Shown here: piece after piece, positions 12,270 through 25,263 of the stretch
How positions within the stretch are numbered: position 1 is the stretch's first letter
Layout: each line of letters starts with the position of its first letter
Origin: Peromyscus leucopus
Lineage: Eukaryota; Chordata; Mammalia; Rodentia; Cricetidae
Assembly: GCF_004664715.2 (NCBI RefSeq)
Contig: NC_051072.1
Span: forward strand, 558,001-622,000
Direction of reading: 5' to 3'
DNA: 64,000 nucleotides
Program-made: the position numbers and the translations under genes
Notes under the pieces: model-generated
What the model was told of the DNA's origin: nothing
Databases searched by the model: none
What the model saw: only the letters and a program-made list of their open reading frames with translations

Positions 12270-12715
12270 GACTAGACATTTTTTTAATTTAAGAAATTTT
12301 TTTATTCATTTTACATACCAACCACAGATTCCCCCTCTCATCCCTCCTCCTGCCCCCACCCCCAGTTTTCCCCGTCCCAATTCTCCCATCCCCTCCTCCA
12401 AAAGGGTAATGGCTCCCATAGAGAGTCGACAAAGCCAGCTACATTCAGTTGAGGAAAGACCAAGCCCCTGCCCCCTGCATCAAGGCTGAGCGAGTTGTCC
12501 CACCATAGGTAATGGGCCTCAGAAAGCCAGCTCATGCACCAGGGATAGATCCTGATCCCAGTGCCAGAGGCCCCTCCAACAGACCAAGCTACACAATTGT
12601 CTCCTGTATCAGGGGGCCTAGTCAGGCCCCATGCAGGTTCCACAGCTGTCAGTCAAAAGTTATGAGTTCCTATGAGCTTGGTTCAGTTATCTCTGTAGTT
12701 TTCCCCATCATGATC

Positions 12716-12761
<46 letters not shown>

Positions 12762-13270
12762 CATAGAATCCCTCTTTCCTCTCTTCAACTAGACTCCTGG
12801 AGCTTGGTCTGGTACTTGGCTGTGAATCTCTGCATCTGTTTCCATCAGTTACTAGATGAAGGTTCTACAATGACAGTTAGGGTATTCACCGATCTGATTA
12901 TTGGGGTAGGCCAGTTCAGGCACCCTCTCTACTACTGCTAATAGTCTAAGCTGGGGTTGTCCTTGTGGATGCCTAGGAATTTCCCTAGCACTAGGTTTCT
13001 CCCTAACCCCATAATCTCTCCCTCTATTAAGATATCTCTTTCATTGCTCTCCTACTCCATCCCTCCCTCAGCTCAACCACCCCATTCCCTCATGTTCTCC
13101 TCCCCCATCCTCTTGCCTCTACTGCCTCTCTCCCTGCCCCCAGGTTATTCATAGAGATCTCATCTATTTCCTCTTCCCAAGGTGATCTATGCATCCCTCT
13201 TAGGGTCCTCCTTGTTACCTAGCTTCTCTGGAGCTGTGGATTGTAGTCTGGTTATCCTTTGTTTTACATC
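12270..13270 (-). mobile_element. L1 3'-end fragment (5'-truncated)
   Basis: Antisense reading gives the G-rich polypurine part of a rodent L1 3' UTR (the + strand shows the complementary ccccctctcatccctcctcc) with the L1 tail at the left end (tttttttaatttaagaaattttttt). It carries an internal CA microsatellite. The ORFs at 12338-12766 and 12957-13154 are in this non-coding L1 sequence. Confidence 0.7.
12718..12758. repeat. (CA)n microsatellite
   Basis: About 20 uninterrupted CA units, ending in gctcat. A likely length-polymorphic marker within the intron of gene 2. Confidence 0.95.
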
Positions 13271-14999
13271 TAGTCTAGATAGTCATCCTTAAGTCAGTTT
13301 TTGTTAACATGAGTAGATTTTCATAACCTTAGGGCTTTTGACAGTTAAGTATATCATCTTTAAGTCTCATCTACTATAAGGCCTGTAAAATATAGTCAGA
13401 CCTCCTATCACCTGAAGACTTTCTGGGTTTGGTCCCCTCTTTATTTATGTAACTTATCTAATCTAAAATAATTTAACCCCTTTTTAAAAGATTTATGTCT
13501 TTTATTTTAAATGGTTTCACTGATCTGGAGATAGAAAATTGATTTCTTAACAAGAGCTTTAACAAGATATCAATAGCCTTGGATGAGAAAAGATTTTTTT
13601 TGCAAACAAGAACCAAGAAGGTAAGTATAGAACAGGAGTTCAAACTACAGATTTGATTAAAGCACCTCACTCCCTTTGGCCCAGACATCTGATCTTTTAC
13701 GTATACCCCCTTGATTAAGCAATTTCAGATGAGACAAGATAATATTAACAAGTAAATTTATCATTTGATGTAACAGAATTTCCCAAAGCAGAGGTTGATA
13801 GGCAATAGCTATTTTCATGTGGCCCCTTAGCCAGTACAACAGGTTTCTCATCACTGAATAGGTAGACACCTGCACCTGAGTTTTGATTTTTCTGGCCTGT
13901 ATGCCCTAGTGTCTCCAGAAAACCCCTAAGATCTCATGTAGTCAAAACCTCATTCCTTGCAACTATCTGGGAGGAGTGACTGGGTACTCACATGAGAATT
14001 CAGTGACCTTGACTCTAGCTCCTTTTTTGATTAATATTAACATTTAACAAGCCCAGCTGTGATTACTTTTATCAAGCACAGCTAGAGTTATGAAGATGGT
14101 CGTTGTTCAGCTTAGAAGAGACTGTGCAACATCAGTTACATAAAAGAAAGTTGAATCCAAACTACACAGCAAGGGTAATGTGATTCATTCATATTACCTG
14201 TGCACATAATGTTAAACCATTGTGCCTTGAAAGTTTAGAGATAAACCTTATAGAAAACATGACAGTCTTTATGATTTAGATAGTATGTAAACTTATCATG
14301 ATCATTATTAAGTAAACATTAAACATTAACAGAATTTAGCTATGATTTTGAAGTTACTATTGATAAATTTTAGAGTGTCTTTTTTAATCCCTCTTAACAA
14401 TGAGGATCCCATTAGTTGTTTTTATGATGTACATATTCCTACCATGAGGTATACTGAATAATAGCTTCTGCATGAAGTAGTTTGCTTTTTAGCTATTCTC
14501 AAGCACATAGCGTCTTTTCTTAGGCTGTCTTATTGTTCTCCTTCTGCCTGTCAGAGAGTCAGGGAGCCAGCCTGAGCCAGGACAGGGCACTGGAAGAAAC
14601 TCTGAGACAAATATGCTTAGGTTTGAAGTGAGTGGGGCAAATCCTATCTCTAGAGCCAGGTTTTCAGTGAGCTAAAAACAGCATATGAGTATCTAAAAAT
14701 TATTATCTATATGAAAAAGGCATTTGTTTATAAGACTAAACCCAGTGATTTACATATCCATAACTGGTTTGTGTCAGCAAATGTGGGCAGACAACCTGAA
14801 TAGTTCTATATGTATTTCTCCTGTTATAAAGATATCAGGCTTTAGGATAATAGAATTCTATGAGACAGGGACATATTGGCTTCTTTGTGGATCAACCTCT
14901 AAGCTTAATACATAAGTACCTGTAGCCTAGAGACATTTAAACAGAAAACCACAAAACTAGACATCTAAGGAGCTCTGAAAGTTCTAGAAATGAAAGGAA
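13271..14999. repeat. Intron with a copy of the intergenic S segment (about 13880-14345)
   Basis: The part 13880-14345 (gagagttatgaagatggtcg, gtagggtaatg-like and attacctgtgcacataatg stretches) aligns with 25100-25260 plus 25770-25960 and, inverted, with 27310-27680, skipping the LTR found at 25264-25761. The rest is non-coding sequence without a recognised family. No exon is seen. Confidence 0.5.
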
Positions 15000-16640
15000 G
15001 AGTATCCAGGCTTGGTGGAGCAGAAACAAGGGCTGACCTCAGCCACAAAGGAGTCCCAAGAACAGACAGAATGTCACATGTCAGAGGAAGCAGACTTGCA
15101 TATCCAGTCGAAAGGACCCAACATAACTTCTGTCTCCAGTCTCCTACTTCACAAGCAGTTCACTGAAGGAACTCTCCCACAGAAAAACTGGCTATAACTC
15201 CTTGTTCACAGTGAGCTAGAATCTTGGACCTACAAGCTGGCTAGGCCCCTGGAATAACTGGGAATCTGCTCGTGCCCACACTGCAACTGCTAGTCTGGAG
15301 GCTCCTACTTCCCATTGTGTTCTGAGACGTAGGTTGTCCTGACTCTACTGAGACCTTATTGTGCATGGATGTGCCAGTGAGATTATATCCCAGCAACCAA
15401 AGGAGCCCTTTGGGTATATGGGGCTAGGAGTTTGCTGGGTTTGGAGTCTTGAAAAGACTATCAGGAGTGAGCTCACTGCTGGGGATGAGTGGATTGAAGA
15501 GGAAGAGACATGGAGTTTCCAAGAACCACTCATACAGACTCAGAAAGGAGGTTGGTACTGCTCATGGAGCAAGGATAGAGGAACCCCCGCAGCTTCCAGA
15601 CACATGGAGCCCAGAGAATGGCCTGATCTCTGTTCCATGATGAGGGGCCGGGAAAGGGACAAAAAGCAGGGCACAGAACAATAGAGAAGACAGCATAGAT
15701 GGAGTAGATTATGCAGTCGTTCGTTCAGCATCCAAAGAAATGATACAAGACAAGGATTTAACAGAAAATTTGTATCCATTACTTCTTCAGTCAATGTCTT
15801 GATTCTCAGAGGAAGTTTTCTGGGAGAAGTATCCATCAGAATTCACCCCCATTACCAGAAACTAGACCAGACACAGAAATAAACAAAAGACAAGGATTTC
15901 ATCCAAAGACTCCGAGTAGGACTTCCAGCACCAATGTTTTCACTCTTAGTGGGAAAGTCCGGGTAGGATCCCTCATCACAATTCATTCCCTTTACAGAGA
16001 CTACCCCAGACAACATATCTGCCCTACCTCCTCAGAACACAGTCTTTCTTTGTCAGGAAACATAGGGGTCACTCTGGGAATCCGGCTCTGGTGTGAGTGT
16101 TATGGTATCGTGGACCATCTCAGGGGACACCTTTTCTGTACCAATCCACCAAGCCTGGGAGACCCAGAGGGAGTCTGAGTCCCTTGATTGGCAGAGATCT
16201 TGCAGGTTCCTGCAAATGTTGCATCTACAGGGGACAGAGGGGAATACCACTCAATGCCTGACTAGAGTCATGTATTTTCTGGCTGTGGAGAGCAGATTCA
16301 CACCAGAAAGAAGCCTTTTCCTGGACTGAACCATGTTTGGCTTATAGAGCCAAACCCCAAATTACCTCATACCGGAGGCTAACCAGGAGCCTGAAATTTC
16401 AAAATTGTCAGTTTTATTGATTCAAACAATTTATGTTGTAAAACAGTGGAGCTTCCAAAGCTGCAGGTGAGGCTACATGTGAACATTTTCTCAGTAGGAT
16501 TGGTTAGTTAGCTGGGGGAGCAGTTGGATAAAACTCAGGCAAAATGGAGTCCCTTTGGGCAGTTCAGTAATAGACTTTGCACTGTTTGTTCACATCTGAG
16601 AGTTGCATAATTTCTAAAGACCTTGTGTGAAACCATTTTA
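15000..16640. repeat. Intronic segment shared with gene 4's intron (60590-61340, inverted)
   Basis: Stretches such as tgagtggattgaagaggaagagacatgg (about 15484), attacttcttcagtcaatgtc (about 15778) and ggttagttagctgggggagc (about 16502) recur inverted at about 61260-61290, 60970-60985 and 60620-60640. The order is kept, so the two introns share ancestry. The ORFs of 60-110 codons here are not conserved as protein. Confidence 0.5.
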
Positions 16641-17590
16641 AGACAGTAACTTCACACATAAGTTTCTTTCATATCGCATACATTCATATTAATGAAAGTC
16701 ATCTCATGAGAGTTCTTTATGAATGATTAAAATATCTTCTCATTTTTCTCCTATCACACACTCAGTAACAATGATTTAAAATGCATGTACTTTGGGGACA
16801 TATAGTCAAATGCAACACTGTCTACAACTAGGAGAATGTGTTTGATAGCTCATCAATAAGCTTTCAGGATTCTGCAGATTCAAGATTTTTTCTTTACTTT
16901 GCAGTTTGATGTTCTGTGTTAATATCTGGACAGGGCACAAAGCCTATAAGCATTTGTCTTATATAGCATGTAATCTATATATTTACATAGGTGGAATATC
17001 CCATTATAAAACACATCAGGGCAGTGTAAGGTAAAGAGATCTGTTTGGTTAGGTCTAATTCTGCGAACATGAGAACTGTTTCCACTTCTATATAATCACA
17101 AGTCCTTATATGTCTGTACCTTGCACATTGTCTCTCTCCTTATTGCTCAGAGGTTATTTAATATTGTAAGTGAATTAGTCCTTAGAAATTAGGTTAATGT
17201 TATTATCTATTCATTGACTGATAGGTTGTCTTCAGTGAAAGTTCTGTTATTTATAGCTGAACATGAAGGTTTTTCATAACTTCATAACCTTCAGGCATAT
17301 ATTTTCATGTCATCAAAACAAAATGTAAAATACCATCCTAAATCCTTGAGATAAGTTATTTAATAGTTGTGGACAGTCTACTTATTTTGAAGCATGTCTT
17401 TTTTGCCTTCAACTTTATACTTAAGACAAAAAAATCACAAAGTCACAATAAAATTACTCTTTTCCAAGGATGGCTACTTTATAATTTCATGTCTGTCTAG
17501 CCATATAACACCTGTATTATTTAACAGGCTTTCCTGTTATCAAAATGATCTTAAAAGTTTCCATAATTTTAGATGTCACTATTTATTTAG
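16641..17590. other. Gene 2 intron, no recognised feature
   Basis: AT-rich sequence. The last part (about 17150-17590) resembles 275-880 ahead of gene 1's finger exon, for example gtaaaataccatcctaaatccttgag against gtactgtcctgaatccttag. It is therefore conserved intron flank rather than new material. Confidence 0.45.
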
Positions 17591-17591
17591 C

Positions 17592-18275
17592 TTTTTTTTT
17601 TTATTTTACACCACCATTCAGTTCAACATAATAGCCACAGATTCCCCTGTTCTTCCCCTCTCGCTCCCCTCCCCTCCCCTGCCCACCCCCCATTCCCACC
17701 TCCTCCAGATCAAGGTCTCCCCGAGGACCGGATCGACCTGGTAGACTCAGTCCAGGCAGGTCCAGTCCCCCCCTCCCAGACCAAGCCAAGCGTCCCTGCA
17801 TAAGTCCCAGGATTCAAACAGCCAACTCATGCAACGAGCCCAGGACCTGGCACCAACGCACAGCTGCCTTCCAAACAGATCAAGCCAAATGACTGTCTCA
17901 CCCATTCAGGGGGCCTGATCCAGTTGGGGGCCCCTCAGCCTTTGGTTCATAGATCCTGTGCTTCCATTCATTTGGTTATTTGTCCCGGTGCTTTATCCAA
18001 CCTAGGCTTCAACAATTCTCGCTCATATAAACCCTCTTCTTTCTCATTAATTAGACTCCCAGTGCTCCACCAGGGGCCCAGCCGTGGATGTCTGCATCCA
18101 GATTCCTCAGTCCTTGGATGGGGTTTATGGCACAACTATCAGGGTGTCTGGCCATCCCATCACCAGAGTAGGTCAGTTCCTGCTGTTTCTCGACCATTGC
18201 CAGCAGTCTTTTGCGGGGGTATCTTTGTGGATCTCCGTGGGCCTCCCTAGCTCTCTGCTTCCTCCCCTTATTTAG
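17592..18275 (-). mobile_element. L1 3'-end fragment
   Basis: The left end shows the inverted A-tail (tttttttttt), followed by the inverted polypurine tract (ctcccctcccctcccctgcc) and further L1 3' sequence to about 18275. Its body parallels 12270-13270. It breaks the match to gene 1's intron just ahead of the finger exon, so it is a later insertion. ORFs at 17394-18435 are by-products. Confidence 0.65.
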
Positions 18276-18503
18276 CTATTTAACTTTGAATAATATGACA
18301 TCCATTTTCTCTATGTTCTCTTTGGCTGTGCTTTTATTCCAGTTGTTTCCACCTACTGTGTTTTCTGAATTATGCTCATTGCCTGTAGGAGTTGAAATGT
18401 ATTATAGTTTCTCATGTAAGGTTAAACATCTATGAGTAACCATCTCCATTTCAAAGGTAAACATTACATGTATGAAGAATGTTGCTAAGCTTTTGTTCAA
18501 CAG

Positions 18504-20056
18504 GGACAACACCCAATGAATGTAATGATTACAGCAAGGTCTTTGATGATAATTCATTCCTTATTCAACACCAGAGAATTCACACAAGGGAGAAACCCTT
18601 CAAATGTGAAGAATGTGGTAAGGCCTTTAGTTCTCGCTCAACACTTTCTGTACATCAGAGACTTCATACTGGAGAAAAACCCTACAAGTGTGAAGATTGT
18701 TGTAAGACCTTTAATACTCGCTGTAAACTTTCTATACACCAGAGAATTCATACTGGAGAAAAACCTTACAAGTGTGAAGAATGTCATAAGGCCTTTAGTA
18801 CTCGTTCAACACTTTCTGTACACCAGAAAAATCATACTGGAGAAAAACCCTATAAGTGTGAAGAATGTGGCAAATCATTTTACTATCCATCAATGCTGAA
18901 GCAACATCAAAGAATTCATTCTGCAGAAAAACCCTATAAGTGTGAAGAATGTGGCAAAGCTTTTTATGATCCTTCATTCCTGAAGAAACATCAAAGAGTT
19001 CATTGTGGAGAGAAACCCTACAAGTGTGAAGAATGTGGGAAATGTTTTTCCTATTCTTCAGACCTTAAAATACATCAAAGAATTCACTCTGAAGACAACC
19101 CCTACAAGTGTGGTGAATGTGGCAGAGCCTTTTCTAAGCTTTCTACCCTTGCTAAGCACAAGTTTGTTCATTCTAGAGAGAAATCGTACAAGTGCGAAGA
19201 GTGTGGGAATGCCTTTGCTTCTAAATTTTCCATGGTTCAGCACAAGTTATGTCATATTGGAGAGAAATCCTACCAATGTGAAGGATGTGGCCAAATGTTT
19301 TACTCTACTTCTGACCTAAAGAAACATAGAAGACTTCACTGTCAAGAGAAACTGTACAAGTGTGAAGTCTGTGGAAAAGCCTTTTCTAGCAATTCTTCCC
19401 TGACTCAGCACAAAATAGTCCATACCGGAGAGAAACGACACAAGTGTGAAAAGTGTGGCAAAAAGTTTGCCTATCCTTCAAAACTGAAGAGGCATGAGAG
19501 AATTCATAGTGGAGAGAAACCCTACATATGTGTAGTGTGCGGCAAGATCTTTTGTACTCATGCAGAACTTTCTGTACACAAGCGATCTCACACTGTAGAG
19601 AAACCACACAAATGTGAAGAGTGTGGGAAAACCTTTTGTATGCTCTCATCCCTTCCTCTGCACAAATTGCGCCATACAGGCGAGAAATCTTACAAGTGTG
19701 AAGAATGTGAAAAAATGTTTTACTCTACTTTAGACCTTAAAAAACACCTAATAATTCATACTGGAGAAAAACCATACAAGTGTGAAGAATGTCACAAAGC
19801 CTTTCGTAATCAATCAGCCCTTAATAGACACAAGGCGGTTCATACAGGAAAGAAACTCTACAAGTGTGACGAATGTGACAAAGTCTTTACCTATTCTTCA
19901 GACCTTAAAAGACATCAAAATATTCACTCTGAAAACAACCCACACAAGTGTGGGGAATGTGGCAAAGCCTTTGTTAATCTTTATAGCCTTACTCGACACA
20001 AGACAGTTCATACTGGAGAGAAATCCTACAAATGTAAAAAGTTTACATATCTTTAG
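18504..20056 (+). CDS. Gene 2: zinc-finger exon, 17 C2H2 fingers
   Basis: The exon starts after the acceptor ttttgttcaacag (18491-18503) in phase 1 and is open to the stop at 20054-20056. With the KRAB-A coding part (124) and KRAB-B (96) this exon (1553) sums to 1773 bases, exactly 591 codons: a 590-residue protein. The leader [15 protein letters not shown] holds a dead finger (first zinc pair lost, HQRIH kept). Seventeen fingers then match C-x2-C-x12-H-x3-H without a break, the most intact array here. Helix residues at -1,2,3,6 include YSMQ (finger 4), DSFK (5), YSKR (11) and NSAR (15). The protein ends CKKFTYL inside a truncated 18th finger. Nuclear DNA-binding repressor; its target is unknown. 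The frameshifted and antisense ORFs over the array are shadows. Confidence 0.9.
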
Positions 20057-20849
20057 CACTTAAAAGACATCAAATAATTCATTCTGAATACAAATTCTGT
20101 GAGTGTGTGGAGTATGGCAAAATCTTTGGTAATCATCAGAACTTGTCCAACCCAAATGAATTCATAGTGGAGAATATTATTACCTTAATTATTTTAGAAT
20201 CTCAACAGGAACATCTGACTTCCACCAGCACAAACGCTAAGAATGTCACCAAAGAACAGTAGAGACTTCTCTTTGTTGTAACCTCCCTACCAGTTTCTTC
20301 AAGCAGTGTGTTTGAAACTTGCCTTGACTTATGACTTTTTCTTCTATAACTATAATTGTTCCATAAAACTTACCATGTCAAAACTTTGTTGAGTACCCTG
20401 AATCTGAGATCTGAGCTGTGGTACAGCTGTTTTTCCCAGAGGGGTCACCCATGCTCTTGTAATAACATCTCCCCTGAGTGTGTAAGAAGCTCCATAAACT
20501 CATATTTCTCACCATGTTGGACTTTGGTGAAATGATCGCATTGGTAACAATCTCGGCTGAATGACATTAGTCATTTTCTCCCCAGGAAATGCTAACAAAA
20601 CACATCATATTTGATTCCAGAATAAAGAATCTCATTTATTTTAAGTTCAGAACAGCATTTCTCATATAATTCTAAATGTCATGTCATAGAAATTGCCATG
20701 ACATTGAAACAAGGACCTGTGTCAGTTGCACTCACTCAGCAGAAAGGATGTATTTGATTAGTGGATATACGATCATCAACTATGAAACATTGTAGGTGCA
20801 GATCTTACTTTACTATTGATACAGATCCAAAAAAGCCATCTCAATCTCA
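20057..20849 (+). other. Gene 2 3' UTR with fossil fingers
   Basis: The sequence right after the stop still spells a shifted finger (cacttaaaagacatcaaataattcattctgaatac), then a second worn one (gagtgtgtggagtatggcaaaatc). The rest aligns with gene 1's 3' UTR. The ancestral array thus had at least two more fingers. Confidence 0.65.
20621..20626 (+). terminator. Candidate poly(A) signal AATAAA of gene 2
   Basis: AATAAA in the conserved context ttccagaataaagaat, about 565 bases after the stop, at the same place as in gene 1 and gene 3. Confidence 0.6.
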
Positions 20850-22030
20850 AGTTTACTGATTTACTGTAAACTGTTAATACAAGGTAATTGAAGTCTCAAC
20901 ATTAACAATCACTGAGTTATATAAATGATTAAGTGTCTCTAATGTGCCTAGAATTGTGTTTCTAGTCATGTTAAGTCCAAATGAAATTTATTCACAGAGA
21001 CGAGATGGGAAGGAAAATCCAATTATATCTCTCATTCTTTAGTCCTCTGTATATGCTGTTGAAGCACATCCTAAAGCACACATCTCAAATCATGTTTAAA
21101 TTTAGTTTGTTTAATAGGACATAATATTCACAATCATATATGTATGATTTTGAAAAATGAATACTTGAATAAAAAGGGGTTCAATTTGCAATACCCTTGC
21201 CTGGCCAGACATCCCAGGCTCAAGTAGCACCATTTTCCTTGGATGGGACACAGACCCTATCAGAGTAAGTGGCATGCTAGCCACATTAGAGGATAAGGAT
21301 TCAAGGGTAAATAAGACCTGTTGGAAGTCTGTTACTCCAGCCTCCCTCTGGCATATCAGGAAAACCACCTTAACTATAAGGAAGGTGAATTTCTCCTCAT
21401 GTCTCACGTGAGAGTGGGATGAATTTAGTTGCCAAGTGGAGGAGTCTGTACCCACACCCTAAATTTCTCAAGTCTTATAAAGGCAAATAGGAATTACGCT
21501 GCCTTCAGTGTCTGTGACTTATGAGGATGCTGTCAATAGGGGATCTTTGCATCTAAACTGCCAGGCAAATGGTATGGAATTTACACCATAGTTCAATTAG
21601 CTGTGATTTTACCCTGACTTTACAATTTTCTCCCCCTAGCAAAGCCAGTTCCAGGATGGCAGGTCAGTGCCTAATGCTGTAAGGAGTCCCAAGAAAAGCT
21701 TTAAGTACCATAAGACAGAGTCAGCCAAGAGGCCAGTCAGTACAGCAGGCTCAACTGCGGGCATTCATTTAAACAGCAAGTTACAGGTGCCATCCTGTGG
21801 ATCCACCAGGAACAGCTAAGGAAAGAACGCTGCTGAAGGAGAACAAAACCTGGACTGTAAAGGCCCAGCCAGACCAGCCTCTCTGAATCACCTCCCAGAG
21901 ATGATGGCGCACCTGCCCTTCATCCCTGCTTCTTTTTGCAAGCCTGGAGGCCAGAGGTCCACAAGGCAGATGCTTGAGGTATTCAACAGGGGTCACTAGA
22001 GATAGGGTTCATTATACTCCTTCCCTTTGG
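20850..22030 (+). repeat. R repeat, copy 3 (+ strand, downstream of gene 2)
   Basis: Aligned with 41000-42160: ttctagtcatgttaagtcca (about 20965), ggacacagaccctatcagag (about 21247), gaggccagtcagtacagcag (about 21730) and actagagatagggttc (about 21996) all have counterparts in the same order. It is sense to gene 2, opposite to copy 2 in that gene's intron. ORFs 21111-21455 and 21781-21996 are not coding. Confidence 0.7.
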
Positions 22031-22229
22031 ACTTAGTGGACATAGTAGCTAAATACATCCACGTTCTTACCTTTATGCACACAGATTCAGATACCTCTCA
22101 ACACCCATCAGAAAGCATGAATTATGTGGTAGATAGAGAATAATACACAGACTCATAATTGTTCATAATGTAGAGAATCATAGCCTGTGGAGGGCACTGA
22201 TCTAAACTGGACACCTATGTAGTCAGACT

Positions 22230-22560
22230 TTCATCAGGACCATTGACTCCCCAACAATGACACAGAACTTATTATTAATCATGAAAACTCCACCGATAGC
22301 TTAGGCTTGTTTCTAACTAGCTCTTATAGCATAACTCATTTATATTAATTTACTTTCTACCTCGTGGTTTATTACCTCATCTCCATAGTGCCCATCCTGC
22401 TTGCTCTGCATTCCCTGGCAACTCTGCCCTTCTTCTTAGTGTCCTCTGTGCCTGGAAATACTGCTTAGCTATTAGCCATTCAGCTTTCTATTAGACAAAT
22501 CAGAGTGACACATCTTCACCGTGGACAAAAATATTATTCCACAACACACTTATACCACAC
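22230..22560. mobile_element. LTR-like muroid repeat, fragment
   Basis: The motifs ggcttgtttctaactagctc, tgcttgctctgcattccctgg and the end aatattattccacaaca recur at 26460-26765 and about 51110-51575. The end sequence and the polymorphic lengths suggest an LTR or a related dispersed repeat of this rodent group. I do not assign a family name. Confidence 0.45.
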
Positions 22561-24429
22561 CCCTAGTGCCAAAACTCAGTGATCCTTTAGAGAGAAGAGG
22601 TAAAAAGACTGTCAGAACTGTATGTAGTAGATGTGTACAGTGAAACAGTATTTGCTGGAAATGTCATGACCATTCCATGCATAATCACACTGTGGCTATT
22701 ACTAAAACAACACCTGCCCAGGCTAAGACCAGCCATAAAACCATAGATTCTTCATGACCTCATTATGTCTCACCATGAGTGGAGGAGCTATTGGCAATTG
22801 ATGGTTGCTGTGAGAGACAGTCAATCTGAGAAGCTTCCAGGTTCCAGCAAATCTATGTCTGCACACACAGTGGTGGTGGGGGCACTAAGATGCTCAGATG
22901 CTGAGAACTAAGGTGTTCTGCATCACTGTAACCTCAGGGAAGAGACAGGGATGACTTTGCAGAGATTAGATGCAGCCAGACTCACCTTGTATCTTCTTGG
23001 CTTTGCTATGAGCACAACAGAGGAACGATGAACAGTGGCCTCCCCACCCTCCCTTACCTCCCTCCTACATCCATAGTAATGACAGATGCTTTGGTTCCTG
23101 GTTATCCATCATTACTAACATTAGGAAAAGAATGTTTTTACATTCAAATAAACTTGGTGGACAAAATGTTGCAAGACAACATCGCACATACCTTCTATAG
23201 TTAATGTTTTTTGCATAAAGAGTTTATTAACATGTAAATGTCATGTACACATTGGGTATAACACAGAGAAATGAATAAACCTCTAGAGTAGATCACATAG
23301 AGAGGATCTAAATCTCAAGATTAAATCCTTGACAATAATATAGAAAGGTTTCTGTGTGGAAATGTAGTTTTAACAAAGAAGAGCTAGGAAGTTGCCAACA
23401 AGGCACCCCAAACAGAGGTCAAGTCTTCTAGGTGTATGTGTGTCTTCTAGGTTTTCTTCCTGCTTGGAGTCTCTGGAGACCTAGTTATAATTTATTCCTG
23501 GCACAAAAAGGGAGGTTGCCTTCCAAATGGAAATATCCTTTATGGATATTCATTTTTTTCTATGAAGGAACAATTTTTCAGAGCTGCACCCTGTGTAGAA
23601 AGCTTCTCAGGGGACCAGCTTTAGAAGTGAATAGTATAGCAGAAATACACATTTTCAAGAGAAAATTGTATAGACCACTCTCAGGTGGCTCTGTTCATCT
23701 CTCTCTCTCTTTTTTTTTAAATTTAACTCTATTATTTAAAATGTTGAAAAAAAATCACAAGAATTAACATGACCTGAACACTACAGAACTCATGAGCTTT
23801 TGTATAGTTAGAATGGACACTCAGAACAGAAGCAGAGGACTTCACATTGGATTTAACACTGTGTGATGGAGCAGAGGAGTGTGCAGGCCCCTATTGAGTG
23901 AGGAAGCGAGCTATGGTGGGTGTTAGAAGTGGCTTGTGATTTGACTCAGGTTTTACTCTTGTTTTTTAATGTTTGTGCATGTGATTTTGCATTTTAATAA
24001 ACCTTAAAGAAATTTTGATCACTTTTCTAGGAGATATGTATAATTATCTATAAACTTGTTCACGTGTACATATATTACTGTCTGATTATGCGTATGAAGA
24101 AAACACAGTTTTTTCAGAGATTGAATGACCTTATTATCATAATTCTACATCCATTCATTTTCCTAGAAATTTTGTGGTTACATTTTTCCTTAGAGATAAA
24201 TAACATGTATATCTAGTATATTAAACATATACATTTATATATACCAAACTACTTATCCATTACTACTTTGGGCCTATGCCTCTAACCACAGCCTGTAGGC
24301 AGCAGACCACTGCACCTGCCTCCAGCAGGCTCATAGTGTCCAAATGGTGGCCAAGGATTTGACTCCATGTGATCACCTAGTGGCTTAGTGAGCAGCCAGG
24401 CTCACCTGCACTGACTTCTGAGGCCACAA

Positions 24430-24986
24430 TGTTGTACCCAGAGTCCCCTAAAAGCCACTAAGAGACTGACCAAGTGCAAAAGCAGAGTCTTTTTACTTCT
24501 GAGTTAACCTGGGTCTCTCCATCCATCTGACATAGCAGCTGAGCAGGAGAGACCCTGAGTGGTGATCCAGCAGGGTTTTATAATGATTAGGGGAGGAGAT
24601 CTGGGGGAATTCAAACTCTATCTAGTTACAAGCTCAAGACTGGTGCTTACTTCCTGTTAGAGATGCTTGGTTTGAACTGACTGGAGAGTTTTAGCTGCAA
24701 GAAAATTGCCATATCCTCTAGCAGTTTATGTCATCGCAGAACCATCTTCTCTGACAATTAGATATCCCATTTCTTATCTGTAGGAAACTTGTTGCCTCTA
24801 AGAGCTATGATATATAATCTAGCATATCCTTTAGGTTATGGCAGGAAATGTCTGGAACTCATTTTTTATATGGCTCTTAATTGTCTGGATCTAGGGGCAG
24901 CACATCCTCTGGTGGGTTTCCCAGGACCTGCTGCCCCCAGTCTGACCCTTCTCTAAGATGGCTACAACCCTGTCATCCTCTCAACA
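24430..24986 (-). mobile_element. Solo LTR, minus strand
   Basis: The element has inverted terminal ends TGTTG...CAACA. On the minus strand it carries a TATA-like attataaaaccctgctgg (about 24575-24590) and downstream actcagggtctctcctgctc. The paralogous right arm lacks it, reading ggcctcagaagtc and then cctggattaaggatgc-type sequence straight through (inverse, about 27770-27815). I could not define a clean target duplication. Confidence 0.7.
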
Positions 24987-25263
24987 GGACTCAATTCCTT
25001 GTTTCAGGATGCTCTCCTATGGCTGTGAGGGTAGGCACCATCTTTTTAAATGTTTGTGCCCTGTACATCTTTGTTTCCACAGTAGACCTCAAGGTCTCAT
25101 GCAATTAGGCTCCAACTGCATATTTCAAGCTGGAAGGAATGACTGGATACCCAGGTAATCATTCAATGACCTTGTCCATCTTTCCTTTCTGAAGACATGT
25201 TAACATTAAATATGGTCAGCTGTGAACATTTGAGTGGGCACAGCTGAAGTTATGAAGATGGCC

